Shown here piece by piece: positions 1-11,348 of a stretch of DNA of 64,000 bases (positions are counted from its first letter, which is position 1; each line of letters starts with the position of its first letter). The notes beneath the pieces were generated by a model. That model ran no database searches and was not told the DNA's origin. It saw only the letters and a list, made by a program, of their open reading frames with translations. Position numbers and translations under genes: made by a program. Source of the DNA: Nannochloropsis oceanica (taxonomy: Eukaryota > Sar > Eustigmatophyceae > Eustigmatales > Monodopsidaceae); contig CP038121.1 in the NCBI GenBank assembly GCA_004519485.1, positions 124,001 through 188,000 on the forward strand, written 5' to 3'.

Positions 1-1374
1 TTGACACGGGGAACAGTGCCATGTACCTACCTGAGCAGATCTTCGACAACTTTAAGGTACGGAGGAAGGAAGAAAAGAGGGAGGAAGGAATGGAGGGATG
101 GAGGGACTTCGGCAGGAGATACGAAATAAAGGAAGGGAGTGAGGGAGAAAAGGGGGGAGGGGAGGAGGGCTGGACAGATACCTCAGAGGGAAAAGGAATG
201 CTTCTCAATCCATCGCTCATTCGTCAATTTTCACACGCTTGGATCTAAATTTTCCTCCCTCTCCCTCTCTCCGCATTCTCTTAGGAACAACTGCAGAAGA
301 TCCTTTCGCCGTTACCCTTCCCGACCCTTTTTGACCGCCAGCGCAGCATTTTCAATGGGTAGGTGAAGTAAAAAGAGAGGGGAAATGGGCGACAAGGGAC
401 AAGAGAGAGAAAGAGAGATGGGAGCAAGGAATTCAACAGGATAACGAGGATAGAGAGAGAACCAAAAAAGGGAAGGGAGGAGGCGTATCGCTATCCTCCG
501 ATATCATCTCTTATTTCTCCCCTCCTTCCCTTCCTTCCCTTCCTTCCTTCCCTCCCTCCCTCCCTCCCTCCCTCCCTCGTTGCCTAGCTATGCCATGTAC
601 ATCGCGCCCGAGCTTTTGGCCCAGATGCCGCCATTGGTTGTGATGCTGGACGGAGGGGTAAATATCACCATCCCTAGTGATCAGTACACGCAGGTAGAGA
701 GGGCGTGGGGGAGGGACGGAGGGAAGGAGGAAAAGGTTTTTACGAGATGGAACAGAAATAGAGAGATAGCAAACGGGAGGGAGGCCTTCCTAAATGGGCC
801 CCCAATATATTTCCTCCCATTCCCTATTCGCCCTGCTCTTCGCCTCTTTCCACCCACTTCTCCCGGCATGTTGATTTGTGTCTCTCTCACATTTGCCATT
901 TGCACCCTGGAAAACATGCAAAATGTCATTCGAGCTGTCTGTCTATTCCTTGATCTCACTCTTTTCCTTTTTTCGCCCTCCTGCCCTCCCTCCCGAATCG
1001 CCTCCCTCCCTCTCTCCTTCCCTCCCCTCAGGAGTTTCGGGTGCCGGAGGTCGACGTACCTCTCCGCGCTCTTAAAATCGTGCGAGGCGGGCGTTTTGTC
1101 CTGGGCCAGACAGCGCTTAACCACGCCTATGTCGAGATTGACCGAAGCAGCAAGACCATTGGATTTGCCAGGTAGGGAGGGAGGAAGGGAGGGAGGGAGG
1201 AGTAATGGCATCTAACTTGTATGCATCGACACGATCCTTACACTCATCATTTCCTTCCTCTCTCCCTCCTCCCCCGCTCGCTCTGTCCTTCCTCACGCCT
1301 TCCCTTCTCTCCTTCTTACTTTTTCCCGCCCTCCCAAAAGGTCTCGCCCCGGATGCAGACCAGAGGGGAAGTAA
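1..1374 (+). CDS. Pepsin-like aspartic protease, C-terminal lobe only (5' part off the window)
   Basis: Secreted or endomembrane A1-family aspartic endopeptidase, judged by family. Five exons can be joined in one frame: <1-56, 285-358, 588-693, 1032-1171 and 1341-1374 (stop TAA 1372-1374). The first visible codons give DTGNSAMYLPEQIF, the second catalytic Asp motif of the family. The fourth exon gives VLGQTALNHAYVEIDR followed by TIGFA, the usual C-terminal strand of the second lobe. The first lobe and any signal peptide lie outside the window. It is clearly related to the complete protease at 12.7-16.2 kb: same DTGNSA/DSGNSA motif, same FDGY/FNGY loop, same GFA-x(4)-GC tail. Introns are 150-340 bp, rich in GGGA near the donor and CCCT near the acceptor. 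The family call is firm; substrate and location are unknown. Confidence 0.88.
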
Positions 1375-3350
1375 GTCCTCGATGCTCAAAGGAGTGTCCG
1401 TTTTGTTCACTACATGCTTTGCACGTGCGTTTGAGTGTTCGTGATTGTGAATGTGCGTGTATGTCTATATGTGTGAGGACGCGTGTGTAAATGTGCGTGT
1501 ATGGGTGCGTCTGTCTGTGTGCCGCATTCGTACTGACAAACACTTGGGCCTTGATTTCACCGATTCACCCACCCATCCTCTTACTTACTGATCATCGTGA
1601 GAGTAATATATAAATACATAGTCAGGGACGTGATGGGCAGAAAGGCGTGGAGGGGAGGGGAGGGGAGGAAGAGGATGAATGGATGTGTGTGTAGGTTATG
1701 TTTCAATCAATTTTAGTTTGCTGCCCATATTAGGAGAGTGTCGCATAGAGCGAGGGTGAACGAAGGCAAAGGAGGAAGAGGGATAGAAGGAGAGCATATG
1801 AGTAGCAAATACAAGGAAGAAGAAGGACGGAGGAATCGGAGAGAAGAAACGGAGGATTGGAGGGAAGAAGCGCCTCAGGGGCTCATACTCTCTTCTTTCC
1901 TTCGGCGTTCATGGCATGTTGACGAGCCCTTTCAATCATGAGGGGGAAAGCCGGAAAGAGAGAAGGACAGAGAGATAGAGGGATGGGTGGGGAAAGAGCC
2001 AGATAAGGAAAGTTGTGCGAAAAGAGGGAAACAGCTGTGTTTTCACAGTCTCAGTTGGTAGAGTTCAAATACATTGGAGTGCGAGATAGGAACGAGCCTG
2101 ACAGATGGGGGGGGGGAAAAGCCATAGAAAAATTGTGAGACCCTAGACAGCAGAACGGTGATCCTTTGACTGTTCCATTTATTTGGCCATCTTCCTCCTC
2201 TTGTCCTTCTCTGTCTCCGTATACTCCGCGCAATGACACAGCGAGGAAGATGTGTTCACTTTACGGACCATGAAATGATGCACTTCCTTCCCCTCTCCCT
2301 CTCCTCAATTTCTGCGTTGTCTCCCCCCCCCCCCCTTGTTTTTCCCCTCCATCGTAAGGGATGGCCTACGTAAGTCAACAGAATCGAAATTAAGCCACAA
2401 CAAAGCATGCACGGGATGCACCTCAATACGTGCCACTGCTCTTTCGCAGGGCGCTATCGATGACAAGAAACGAGCACGTTTCAACCATTTCGGTTTCTCA
2501 TTCATGGTCTTCTTTTATTAAAAACTTCCCCTCTATTTGTTTCTTCTTTATGTGTTTTCCTTACAAAAAATAATATAAAGATTCATATCGTGCCTCCCTG
2601 TGCCTGTCGGCTCTTGCCCTGGTCACATGTCGGCCTCTGGTTGCTTTCGAAGTCGTCCTCAACATCATCCGACCCTCCCGTCACCCACCATCCCGCGTGC
2701 CTGAGGAAACCGGACAGGAAATTGGCGCGAGAGCGACGACGACACCTCCCGTCCTTCCTCTCGCTTACCCCTATCGCCCATGTCTCTGCCTCTCCGGTAC
2801 TCGCCGTGCTTTTGATCTCTGCGGCACCCCTCGCTCATCTCTTAAAACTTTGTACTCCAGGAGCTCGTTGTCAATGCTCGTCGCCGACTGCCCTGTCTCT
2901 ATCTTACAAGCCTTCATTCCCTTCCTCCGTCTTCTTATTACTTGTGCTCCTTCATATCACTTGTGCTCCTTCTTTTTTTTCAACAGCTGCTGCAGGTGCT
3001 GATGATTCTCCAACCGATCCTCCCGCGGACGTTTCTGGAGGAGGGAAAAAGGGAGCGAGGATGGGAGGGAGAGGAACTGCAGCCCTCCTTGGAATGGCCG
3101 CTCGGGAAGAGAGAAGGAGTGAGGGGCACGAGGGGCCACATGGGGCGCCTCGTTGCTGCTGCTCTTGCTCCTGCTGCTGCTGCTTTTGGTGTTCTCCTTC
3201 TTGATGCTGCTAGTCTGGAGGATGCTAGCAGGATTTTGGCTGTGTGATAAAGAGGGGAAAAGGGGGTGCGTCAGCGAATCCTCCCTCCCTTCCTCCCTCC
3301 CTTCCTCCCTCCCTTCCCTGTCTCCCTGCTCTCGCTCCTTCGCTCCCTCC
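1375..3350. other. Convergent intergenic region, no gene recognised
   Basis: The stretch lies between the 3' ends of the aspartic protease (+) and the carrier gene (-). It holds purine-rich tracts, a GT-rich patch around 1440-1520, homopolymer runs of G and C near 2110 and 2325, and CTG/CCT low-complexity sequence at 2975-3200. Open frames here are translations of simple sequence with no family resemblance that I can see. Confidence 0.6.
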
Positions 3351-4584
3351 CTACCTCTCCCGATGCATGTACGAACGCACTGCGCCATATGCGACAAAGA
3401 AGAGCGCTGTCGACGGCCCGATGTAGAGGGTGCGAGGCACCACGCCCGAGTAGAGCCCCCTGATCCCTTCCTGTCACGAGGGAGGGAGGGAGGGAGGGAG
3501 GGAGGGATTGAGTTGAAGAGGAATGTGAGATTGATAGCTGGGTGCAGGGGAGGGAGGGAGGGAGGGAGGGAGGGAGGGAGGGAGGGACGCACCTTCTGGA
3601 AGACCTTGACGCCGCAGTCCCAGGGGCCAGTGTAGGAAGTCGGATCAACCTGCAGCCGTGTCTTGATCACGTCGAAGGGGGTGGTGATAGCGCTGGAGAC
3701 AGAGCCGGAGATAACGCCAGCGAGCCCTTCCTGTAAAGGGGGAGGGAGGGAAGGAGGAAGGGAGGGAGGGAGGGAGCGAGGGTGAGTATAGGTCTTGGCA
3801 GAACGCAGAGAGGAGGATGAGGACGAAGACGGAGACGGTGGGCATAGAGGCAGAGAGGGAGGCAGAGAGGGAGGGATGGGTGAGAAGAGAGGGAGTGTTT
3901 TTCGTACCCTCCACGCATTTCGGTCGCTTCCGGGCAGGCGGGCGACGGTGGCATCGGTGAGAAGGTGGTCGTCCAACCAGACCTTGACCCGCTCGTACAT
4001 AGGGAGCTGTAAAGCTCGGAACGGAATGTCCCTGAGGAGGAGGCCTGGGGGAGTGGAAAGGAGGGAGGGAGGGGGAGGAAGGGAGGGAGTGGGGGGGAAA
4101 GCGCGGTTTGAGTGGGTTTTCCGCGGGCAATTTATGTGACTGTGTCCCATCTTTTCTCCTTCCTTCCTTCCTTCCTTCCTCCCTCCCTCCCTCCCTCCCT
4201 CCCTCCTCACCTCCATAACCCTGGTAGAAGGCCGTGATTCCGCCCGCGTTCCAGGCGTTGGCAAAGGCCGAGAAAACGGTCGTTTTGTCTCCCACCGCCG
4301 CCGACTGCATCTGTTGCTTGACGACTGGAGGGAGAGGGGGAAGAAGGGAGGGATGAGTATCGACAGGTTATATGGCAGGAAGGGGGGATGGGAGGGGAGA
4401 GAAGGAGGGAGGGAGGGAAGGAGGAAGAGAGAGAGGGAGGGACTCACTTTCCGAGGGGGAAAGCCATATGGAGCCCGTGATGTCGGAGAGAACGGCAGCC
4501 ACAAGGGAGGTGGCATCCGATCCCAGACGTGGTAGTCTGTAGAGGTGTGTGTGTGTGTGGGTGTGTTGGTGTGTGGGTGGGTGT

Positions 4585-4624
<40 letters not shown>

Positions 4625-5325
4625 GGGCTTTCTCCCTCCTTCCCTGTCTCCTTCCTTCCCTCTCTCCCTCCCTCCTCACCCTTCCACGATCATGTCCTTG
4701 TAGACTTCATACGAGCCATACACAAGCATCCCATAGGGCATTTGCCCCAAGAGGGAGGAGGTGATGCCGGCGTATAGTGCTTGGACATTCAGACGCTAAG
4801 GAGGGAGGAGAGGAGGGAGGGAGGGAGGGAGGATTGTCAGGTACTGCGTGTCTTGGTTTAGGGTGGTGAAGACGTTGAATGTGGCGCCCCCTACCCTTCC
4901 TCTCTCCCTTCTCCCGTCCGTCCGTCCGTCCGTCCGTCCGTCCGTCCCTCCCCCCCTCCCTCCCACCTGCAGGCCCGCCTTCCCGAACATTTGCACTCGG
5001 ATCTTGATCGTGTCCACGGGATGCAAGCTCCCCACCACCAAGCCGCGGGCCACCTGGAGGGAGGGAGGGAGGGAGGGAGGGAGGGAGGGAAGTGAGTTTT
5101 GCCTTCTCACATGCCTGAGTTTGTCACTATGTTGCCAGCCTTCCTCCTTCCCTCTTTCCTTTCCTCCCTCCTTCACTCCTTCCCTGAATTTCCACTGCCT
5201 CTCTCCTTGCTTACCGCGCCGGCAACCAGATGGTCTTTCTTGGACTGGATAACCAGCCCAAACGTCCCCAGGGCACTTCCTGCCCCTTCCACCGCCTTCA
5301 CCACTGGGGCCAGCCAATTTGCTGC

Positions 5326-5360
<35 letters not shown>

Positions 5361-5928
5361 TTGCTGAGGATGGGGAAGCAGCAGGGGTGGCTAGAGAGAC
5401 TGCAGTCGCAGGGGTTGGGCTGTTGGCACTGTTGCTCTGTTTCTGCTTGGGGAGGGCGGAGAGAAACTTCCGTTTTGGTGTGACCATGGAGGAGGAGGAG
5501 GAGGAGGAGGAGCGGTCCACAGCAGAAGAGGCTTGGACGACAAATCTTGAGGGCCTGAACATGCATAGAGAATATAATATATACATGTATGTAAGCATGA
5601 CGGGGTTTAATAGGGCGGGAAGTCAGCAATGGGCAAGTTTTCGGCCCCCCCCTCCCCCCCTTCCCTCCTTCCCTCTCTCCTTCTCGGAACCCATTCTTAC
5701 GTACCATTCCCAAGCGGTGCCACCAGTGCTTGTGGCAGCCGTGGCGGAGGGTATAGCGGCCAAGCACGTCCCGCCCAGGAAGACGACGAGGAGGAGGATG
5801 GAAGCGGAGAGGACCGAATGCCATTGCTGCCGCTGCTGCTGCTGCTGCTGCTGCTGCCGTCGTCTTTTCCTCCATGCCGAGGCATCACTGGCAGAAGGAG
5901 GGGAGGACGGGAAGATTAAGGAATGCAT
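3351..5928 (-). CDS. Mitochondrial-carrier-family transporter, S-adenosylmethionine-carrier-like, with long N-terminal extension
   Basis: A six-helix inner-membrane or plastid-envelope solute carrier. Nine exons keep frame (454 aa): 5705-5928, 5215-5554, 4967-5053, 4680-4795, 4448-4536, 4211-4324, 3908-4044, 3593-3730 and 3351-3470. All three carrier signatures are visible: HPVDTIKIRVQ (about residue 198), SPSEIVKQQMQ (about 283) and TPFDVIKTRLQ (about 386). The order PVDTIK / PSEIVK / LLRDIPF / TPFDVIKTR resembles SAM carriers (SLC25A26, plant SAMC). The first ~190 residues precede the carrier fold: a basic Arg/Gln-rich start, a hydrophobic stretch (SASILLLVVFLGGTCLA), then a Ser/Ala-rich linker. 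That looks like a signal plus transit sequence, so a plastid rather than mitochondrial address is possible. An upstream in-frame ATG exists at 6003. The gene is head-to-head with the dioxygenase gene. Family certain, substrate inferred. Confidence 0.87.
4536..4625. repeat. (GT)n/(GGGT)n microsatellite in an intron
   Basis: A run of GT and GGGT units fills the 5' part of the plus-strand view of the intron between carrier exons 4680-4795 and 4448-4536. It is noncoding and probably length-polymorphic. Confidence 0.85.
4915..4948. repeat. (CCGT)n tetranucleotide repeat in an intron
   Basis: About eight CCGT units lie in the carrier-gene intron between exons 4967-5053 and 4680-4795. A similar CCGT run starts a cyclin intron at 52450. 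Confidence 0.85.
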
Positions 5929-6574
5929 CTTGACGACGCACTGCACTCTGTGCTGGCGAGGAAAAGCAGCTTTAAGTGGTAGACGGCACACACGGACAAG
6001 CACCGACGGAGCTTTTGCGTCGGAGTAAAACGCGCCGGTTTAATGTCGCTCAAGAAAATCAGTCTCCCTGTGTACGTGTGCGTGTCATGAAATGAAAATT
6101 CGGAGTGCGCAAGACCCTTGTGTCCATGCAAGAGCATTCCGACACGGACGGAGACTTGACTTGGAACAAGAGCATCGCAAACTCGGGAGTGGAATAAGTG
6201 CGGCGTGACCGGCGATCCTGACGGCATCGCATTGAGTGCTCAGGAAGAGGCCGCTGGCTCCTGATGCCGCTGGCTCTTGATGCCGATGATGATGGTTGAG
6301 ATGACGTTGACAGTGCCTTGTGTGGGAAGGCGCATATTGATGGTCACAGTGAATACAAGCAAAGGAAGTCGGAATAATCAACATGCCAGTGTCAGAGAAG
6401 ACGGGCGATGTGGCTTGAGTTTGAGGTGGTCAGCAGGAAGAAAAGAATGAGCGTTGGAGGCTTCTTGTGGCCCATGAAGCACATCTTCAATCGTAGGCGT
6501 CTGAAGCTCACAAATCCTCTTGCGGCGGCACGCATACTTCCCACAACCCCACAGACACGATCGTCGCACGCTCA
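5929..6574. promoter_or_regulatory. Divergent promoter region between the SAM-carrier-like gene (-) and the dioxygenase gene (+)
   Basis: A 646-bp spacer between two start codons facing away from each other, so it must hold both promoters and 5' leaders. It is largely free of GGGA/CCCT repeats. No TATA box or known motif can be assigned with confidence. Confidence 0.5.
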
Positions 6575-8834
6575 ATGGAGGGTGCCGCGGTCATACCCTT
6601 GTTTCCCAGCAGCGAGGATGGCGCGGCCCGGCGTCAGGTAAGTGTTGGCCTCCTCCTTCCCCTCCCCAGTGTACCCTCGCCCGCCCTCCCACCCATCAGC
6701 ACCTGCGACACGTGACGCGTACATTCGAGAGATAGCATTCATATTTGCTGCAGCTATCGCCGTGATTTATATCTAGTCTACCGCCACCTACGCCAAACAG
6801 GTCGGAGCGTACTCCATATCCCTCAAGGATAAGGAAGGCTACTTGAACGACGGCTACATCCGCCTGCCTGGTGTGCTGACTGAGGAGGAAGTGTTAGAGT
6901 TGGAAAGCGTCTTTGATGCCTTTATAGAGGGGAAAATGAATGTGCCGGGAAAAGACTTTTGTGACATGAGTCAGGCGGTACGAATGAGCGGAAGGGGAAG
7001 GCCGGGAGGAGGGGGTGTGTGCATGCATACGTGCGTGCTTTGATCCTGAACCCTGCTCTCAATCGTTTCGGTTCTGCTCCATCTCATTAAGTTTCCACAT
7101 TTTCTAAATCTCCTCGTCTCTTTTTTTCGCTCCCTCTGTTCCTCCCATCAGTTCGGTATCCCTTTCCGAGACTGGCGTCTGGTCAACGCCATGCTGCCTC
7201 GCGAGTACCTCCCTGCTTTGCAGAACAATGTGTTGGAAGCCCGGGCCCTGTCCATCGCACAGCAGCTACTAGGGGAGGATATGGCGTTGGATTATGACCA
7301 ATTTCTGTGCAAACGACCCAGTAGGTACGGATAGAGGAAGGAGAGGGAGGAGGGAGGGATGGAGGAAGGAAAGGTGTGAGGTAGGAAACATCTCACATCT
7401 GTGAGCTCCTCCGCATCCCCGCCTCGTACTTTTCACCGCAGGGACGGGAAGGCTAACGGCGCCATTTTTGCTTGGCATCAGGACCAGGTAAAGAGTAGCT
7501 GTCCGCCTTGTGCAACCAATCGCTCATTGCTTTTCTCCGCTTGTTTCACTCGCTCGCGGGTCCACACATATCTCCTTCCTCCCAACCCCTACTTGACCCC
7601 TTCAATACCCCAACGATCCAATAACCTAGTAGTTTCCTAAATCCCAAATTATCCTAATGACATTAGCAACCTAATTCCCCATAATCATAATTCCAATAAT
7701 CAATTCCAACGACACCAAGGCCTACTGGCCCCAAGACACTCCGGACTACCGCACGGTCACCGTCTCCCTCGCCCTTAACGAGGCCACCACCGACAATGGG
7801 TGTCTGCGCGTCGTGCCGGGGTCGCACAAGGAAAATAAACTGAGACAGCACCGGCCTGTAATGGCGGGGAGGGATGGTAATTGAGAAAAAGCGGCGGGAG
7901 GGAGGGAGGGAGGGAGGAAGGGAGAGGGGAGGGAGGAAAAGATCAAGTTTTCTCACTGCATCTAAGTTGTTGTTGCTTTTGTCTTTGTCGATACACGTGC
8001 AATACAGATGCGCATGCCTTGACGGTGGACTTGGAGCAAGGTATGTAAAGGCGTGGCTTCAAAGGAACGAAGGAGATGCCAGGGAGAAGAAACACAGGGG
8101 GAAGGAAGGGGGAAGAGGAAGAGATGTCCGCTCATACACACAGCGGGGCATCTTCCTCACTTCGTCCGTCTCTCTATCCTCTTTCTACTCCATGTCTTCC
8201 ACATACATAGGCGACCATGTCCTGTACCTGCCCCTGCGGCGGGGTGACGTGACGGTGCATGATGAACGGATCGTCCACGGATCCGGTAAGTCGGACACTT
8301 AATTGGGGGGGAAACACGGGCAAGGCGAGGCGTGCACAGAATACGGACAAAAGGGGAGAAATCAGTGCGTCACTACTGAGGCAGCTTTTTTCATGCTCCA
8401 CGGACATACACACTCTCCTCTGTTTACAGACGGGAATACCTCCACTGTCAACCCTCGCAAGACGTACGTCATTGCCTTTCGCTCCAAGGTACGCACGGAC
8501 ATCCCATGTCCTCCCTTTCTTCCTTGCTGCCCTCCTTTCTGACCACGCATCTACAAAGAGTGGGCTATTTCAAGGATGCATTTCCCATGATAGCTGCCAT
8601 TCTCACTCGCTTAATCACGCACATCACCTCCCCGGTCACCTTCCCTCCCTACTGCCCCTCCCCCCTCTTCCCTTTTTGCCGACTCGCCAGGCCACCATTG
8701 CCGCTGAGCGGGCCATGGGCTTTACTCACTCCCACAATTCAGAGACAAATTGGGACAGTTGGATTAGCTCCTCTACCTTATCGACTGCGACGGGCACCAG
8801 GAAGAGCAACAGCAACACGAAGGTGGAGGAGTAA
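6575..8834 (+). CDS. Phytanoyl-CoA dioxygenase (PhyH) family Fe(II)/2-oxoglutarate oxygenase
   Basis: A non-haem iron oxygenase. Family members hydroxylate fatty-acyl-CoA, small molecules or halogenated substrates; the substrate here is unknown. Nine exons keep frame (308 aa, normal for the family): 6575-6637, 6801-6977, 7152-7324, 7442-7487, 7720-7876, 8008-8040, 8211-8285, 8430-8488 and 8691-8834. The N-terminal part has the typical opening GYIRLPGVLTEEEV. The iron triad is visible: His150 and Asp152 in AWHQDQ, and the distal His239 in RIVHGS, followed by Arg251 in NPRKTYVIAF, the 2-oxoglutarate-binding Arg. CLRVVPGSHKEN matches the family strand before the distal His. The start at 6575 fits the first exon ending in a GTAAGT donor. 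One intron (7488-7719) has an AAG acceptor. No targeting peptide is evident. Confidence 0.9.
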
Positions 8835-9922
8835 GGAGTTAGGTTGAAAGGGAAGAATGAGCGGGAGGAGATAGGAGAGGCGTTGTATGATTATGTTCTA
8901 TTTTGGTGGTTGTGAAAAGGGGAAGACGAAAAGAATTCATAAATATGATGGGGTCATGAAGCGAGGAGGAGAAGAGAAAGAAGGAGAATATAAGACATTG
9001 GTCGGCTGTATGAGGTGATGTGAAGGAGAGAAAGATAAGTAGGAATGAAAATAGACTTGAAAACTTTACGTCTTTATGCGAAACAATATGTTCTGTTTTC
9101 TACTCTATTCGTGTGCCTTTGAGTCGAGTCGAGTTTCTCGTCTCTCCCACAGCGACGCCCTACTTTTTACGACGGCCCACAAAAACCTCAACGTCATAGG
9201 GTACCCCTGTCTCCCCAGAATAGACCCTCTAGGGAAGTATCTTACCGAATTAGAAACTCGTAAACAGAGAACCAGCCCCAAAAATAACCAGCCCCACAAG
9301 CTGAAGGAAAGAATTAAACTGAAAAAGAAGCGGCTTTTCAAAAAACTGTGCAGCTCGCTTCATGCTCTTGCATCATCTTCCCTCTGTGGAACCAAATATT
9401 TCTACGTGTGTGTCGACGTGCCCCCCCTCCCCCCCGGCAGCTTTCTTCTGCTCCCTCTTTTGAGCAGTGGACGCACATCATTGCTGACAGGAACTGCGAC
9501 AAGGCTCTATTCAAAATTACGCGCCTCCTGCGCCGCACTTTACAAGTGCAACCCCGAGCCGCTCGCTCAACGACTCGCTCGTTGACGCATGCGTTCGTTC
9601 ATCCGTCTTCAAAAGGAGTTGAGGTCCCGACTGGGACCCCGTCGAGATGTGCTTTTTCCATTCCCTGCGGCCTTTCGAAACCCTCATGCGCGTGAAAATT
9701 TTGCTGGGTATTAAACGCCTTAAAAATAAGTCTCGCACCCCTGCTTGATCCAACGGCCTCGTCCCGCAAAGTGGGTATCCCCCACCAGCGCCCGGTGACC
9801 ACGATAGGGCGCTGTCCTCCCCAAAACCTAGTGTTTCCCACGCTCTCATTACCTTACCCACCTACAGGCACAAGCGACACCACCAAATCCTCAAGCATCC
9901 CTCAAACCTCGACCAGGCGGAC
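8835..9922. other. Intergenic region upstream of the succinate/fumarate carrier gene
   Basis: 1.1 kb between two genes on the same strand. The first half holds the 3' region of the dioxygenase gene (AT-richer, 8880-9060). The second half should contain the carrier promoter. Frames around 9076-9585 are open on both strands but resemble no family and have no splice continuity with the carrier gene. Confidence 0.5.
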
Positions 9923-11348
9923 ATGCCCGACTCTTCCAATGCCACCGATTACCCTGCATATATTGCCGGCCTCCGGGACTTGCGCCAACTCGAACAGTCT
10001 ATCAATGTAATCCCTTATCGGCCCCGTCAGAGCGATTCTACTGACGACGCCTCCATCCCCGCCATCGGCCAGCATAGCGAAGAGAAGATCAAGGCCTCCC
10101 CGGCCCTCAAGGCCTTTGCCGGGAGCGCTGGGGGGCTTGTCGAGGCTGTTACCCTGCAACCTGTCGATACCATAAAGACAAGAATGCAGCTTCATCCGAC
10201 CCTGTACCCGTCCATGATTCAGACGGCCAAAAGAATAACTGCCGAGGAGTCCGTGCCTGCCTTGTGGAAGGGTCTCACGCCGTTTGCCACGCACTTGTTC
10301 AGCAAATATGCCTTGCGGTTTGGGACGAACGCCACCTTTCAATCATTGCTGACAGATAAGGAGACCGGTACGTGAAGAATGGAGTGAAGAGGGGTAGGGA
10401 GGGAAGAACAGAGAAGGTGCTTGCGATGTAGGAACAAGGGAAGGGGAAAGGGCGGGGGGAAAGGAAGGGATTTGACTGTTAACAGAGGGTGCTCGTCCTT
10501 CTTTGTCGTTTACTCATGTATTCTTCCTCCCCCCTCCCTCCCTCCCACCCTCCCTCCCTCCTCCCTCCTCACAGGCGTTCTCTCGACCTCCCGCCGTCTT
10601 CTCGCGGGCCTTGGGGCGGGGATTACCGAAGCGATCCTGATAGTGACCCCTTTCGACGTCGTCAAGGTGAGGCTACAGGCCCAACATGGCCTGGACAAGT
10701 CTCTCCTTCAGTACCACGGACCGGTGGACGCCGCCCGGAAAATCGTCTCTCAGGAGGGATGGGGGGCGTTGTGGTCAGGGGTGACTCCCACCATCTGCAG
10801 GAACGGGATCCAGCAAGCGTCGATGTTTTATTTGAAGCAGCTGATTGACGAGGAGGTGTGGGGCTTGAACACACCGGCGGCAGGAGGGAAGGAGGGCGTG
10901 AAGGAGGGAGGGGTGGTGGAGAGGGGGAAAAAGCTGACGGTGTGGCAGTCGATGATGTCGGGATTTATGGCGTCATGTCCCGGCCTGGTGATGACCAATC
11001 CCTTCGACATTGTCAAGGTAAGACGAAGACAATGGAATGAGACAGGAGCAGGAGGAGGAGGAGGAACTCGATGCCCCTCGCTTGCATGCCCGCGATTTAG
11101 CCGTCCTCCCTTCCCTCCCTCTCACCCTCCCTCCCTTTCTCTCCTCCCCTTAGACCCGCCTCGCCCTTCAAGCGAAAAAAGGCCGGCCTGTCTACACGGG
11201 CGTGGCCCATGCGCTCTACACCATCGCCACGCAAGAAGGCATCCCTACCCTGTACCGCGGCTTGCTTCCGCGCCTCCTGCGGGTGCCACCCGGCATGGCC
11301 GTGACATGGGGAGTCTCGGACCAGCTCGTCCAGTGGGTGGAGAAGTAA
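9923..11348 (+). CDS. SFC1: Mitochondrial succinate/fumarate carrier (SFC1/ACR1 type)
   Basis: An inner-membrane antiporter that in fungi and plants exchanges cytosolic succinate for matrix fumarate, linking the glyoxylate cycle or beta-oxidation products to the TCA cycle. Three exons keep frame (360 aa): 9923-10367, 10575-11017 and 11154-11348. The carrier signatures are QPVDTIKTRMQ (Pro80), TPFDVVKVRLQ (about 170) and NPFDIVK|TRLALQ, the last split by intron 2. WKGLTPFATH, SGVTPTICRNG and YRGLLPRLLRVPPG are close to the plant SFC1 sequences I recall. About 65 residues precede the first helix. A Gly/Glu/Lys-rich insertion (near residue 250) lies in a loop and looks like an exonised GGGA repeat. 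A neighbour, the trifunctional-enzyme subunit at the right edge, feeds the same lipid-to-succinate flux. Confidence 0.9.

Noticed and set aside
2957-4516. A 519-codon minus-strand open frame
   Set aside because: It runs through introns and exons of the carrier gene and is long only because GGGA/CCCT repeats contain no stop codon in any frame. The carrier exons read in several other frames.
9076-9585. 169-codon plus-strand frame upstream of SFC1
   Set aside because: Equally long frames exist on the other strand over the same bases, and nothing in it resembles a protein domain.
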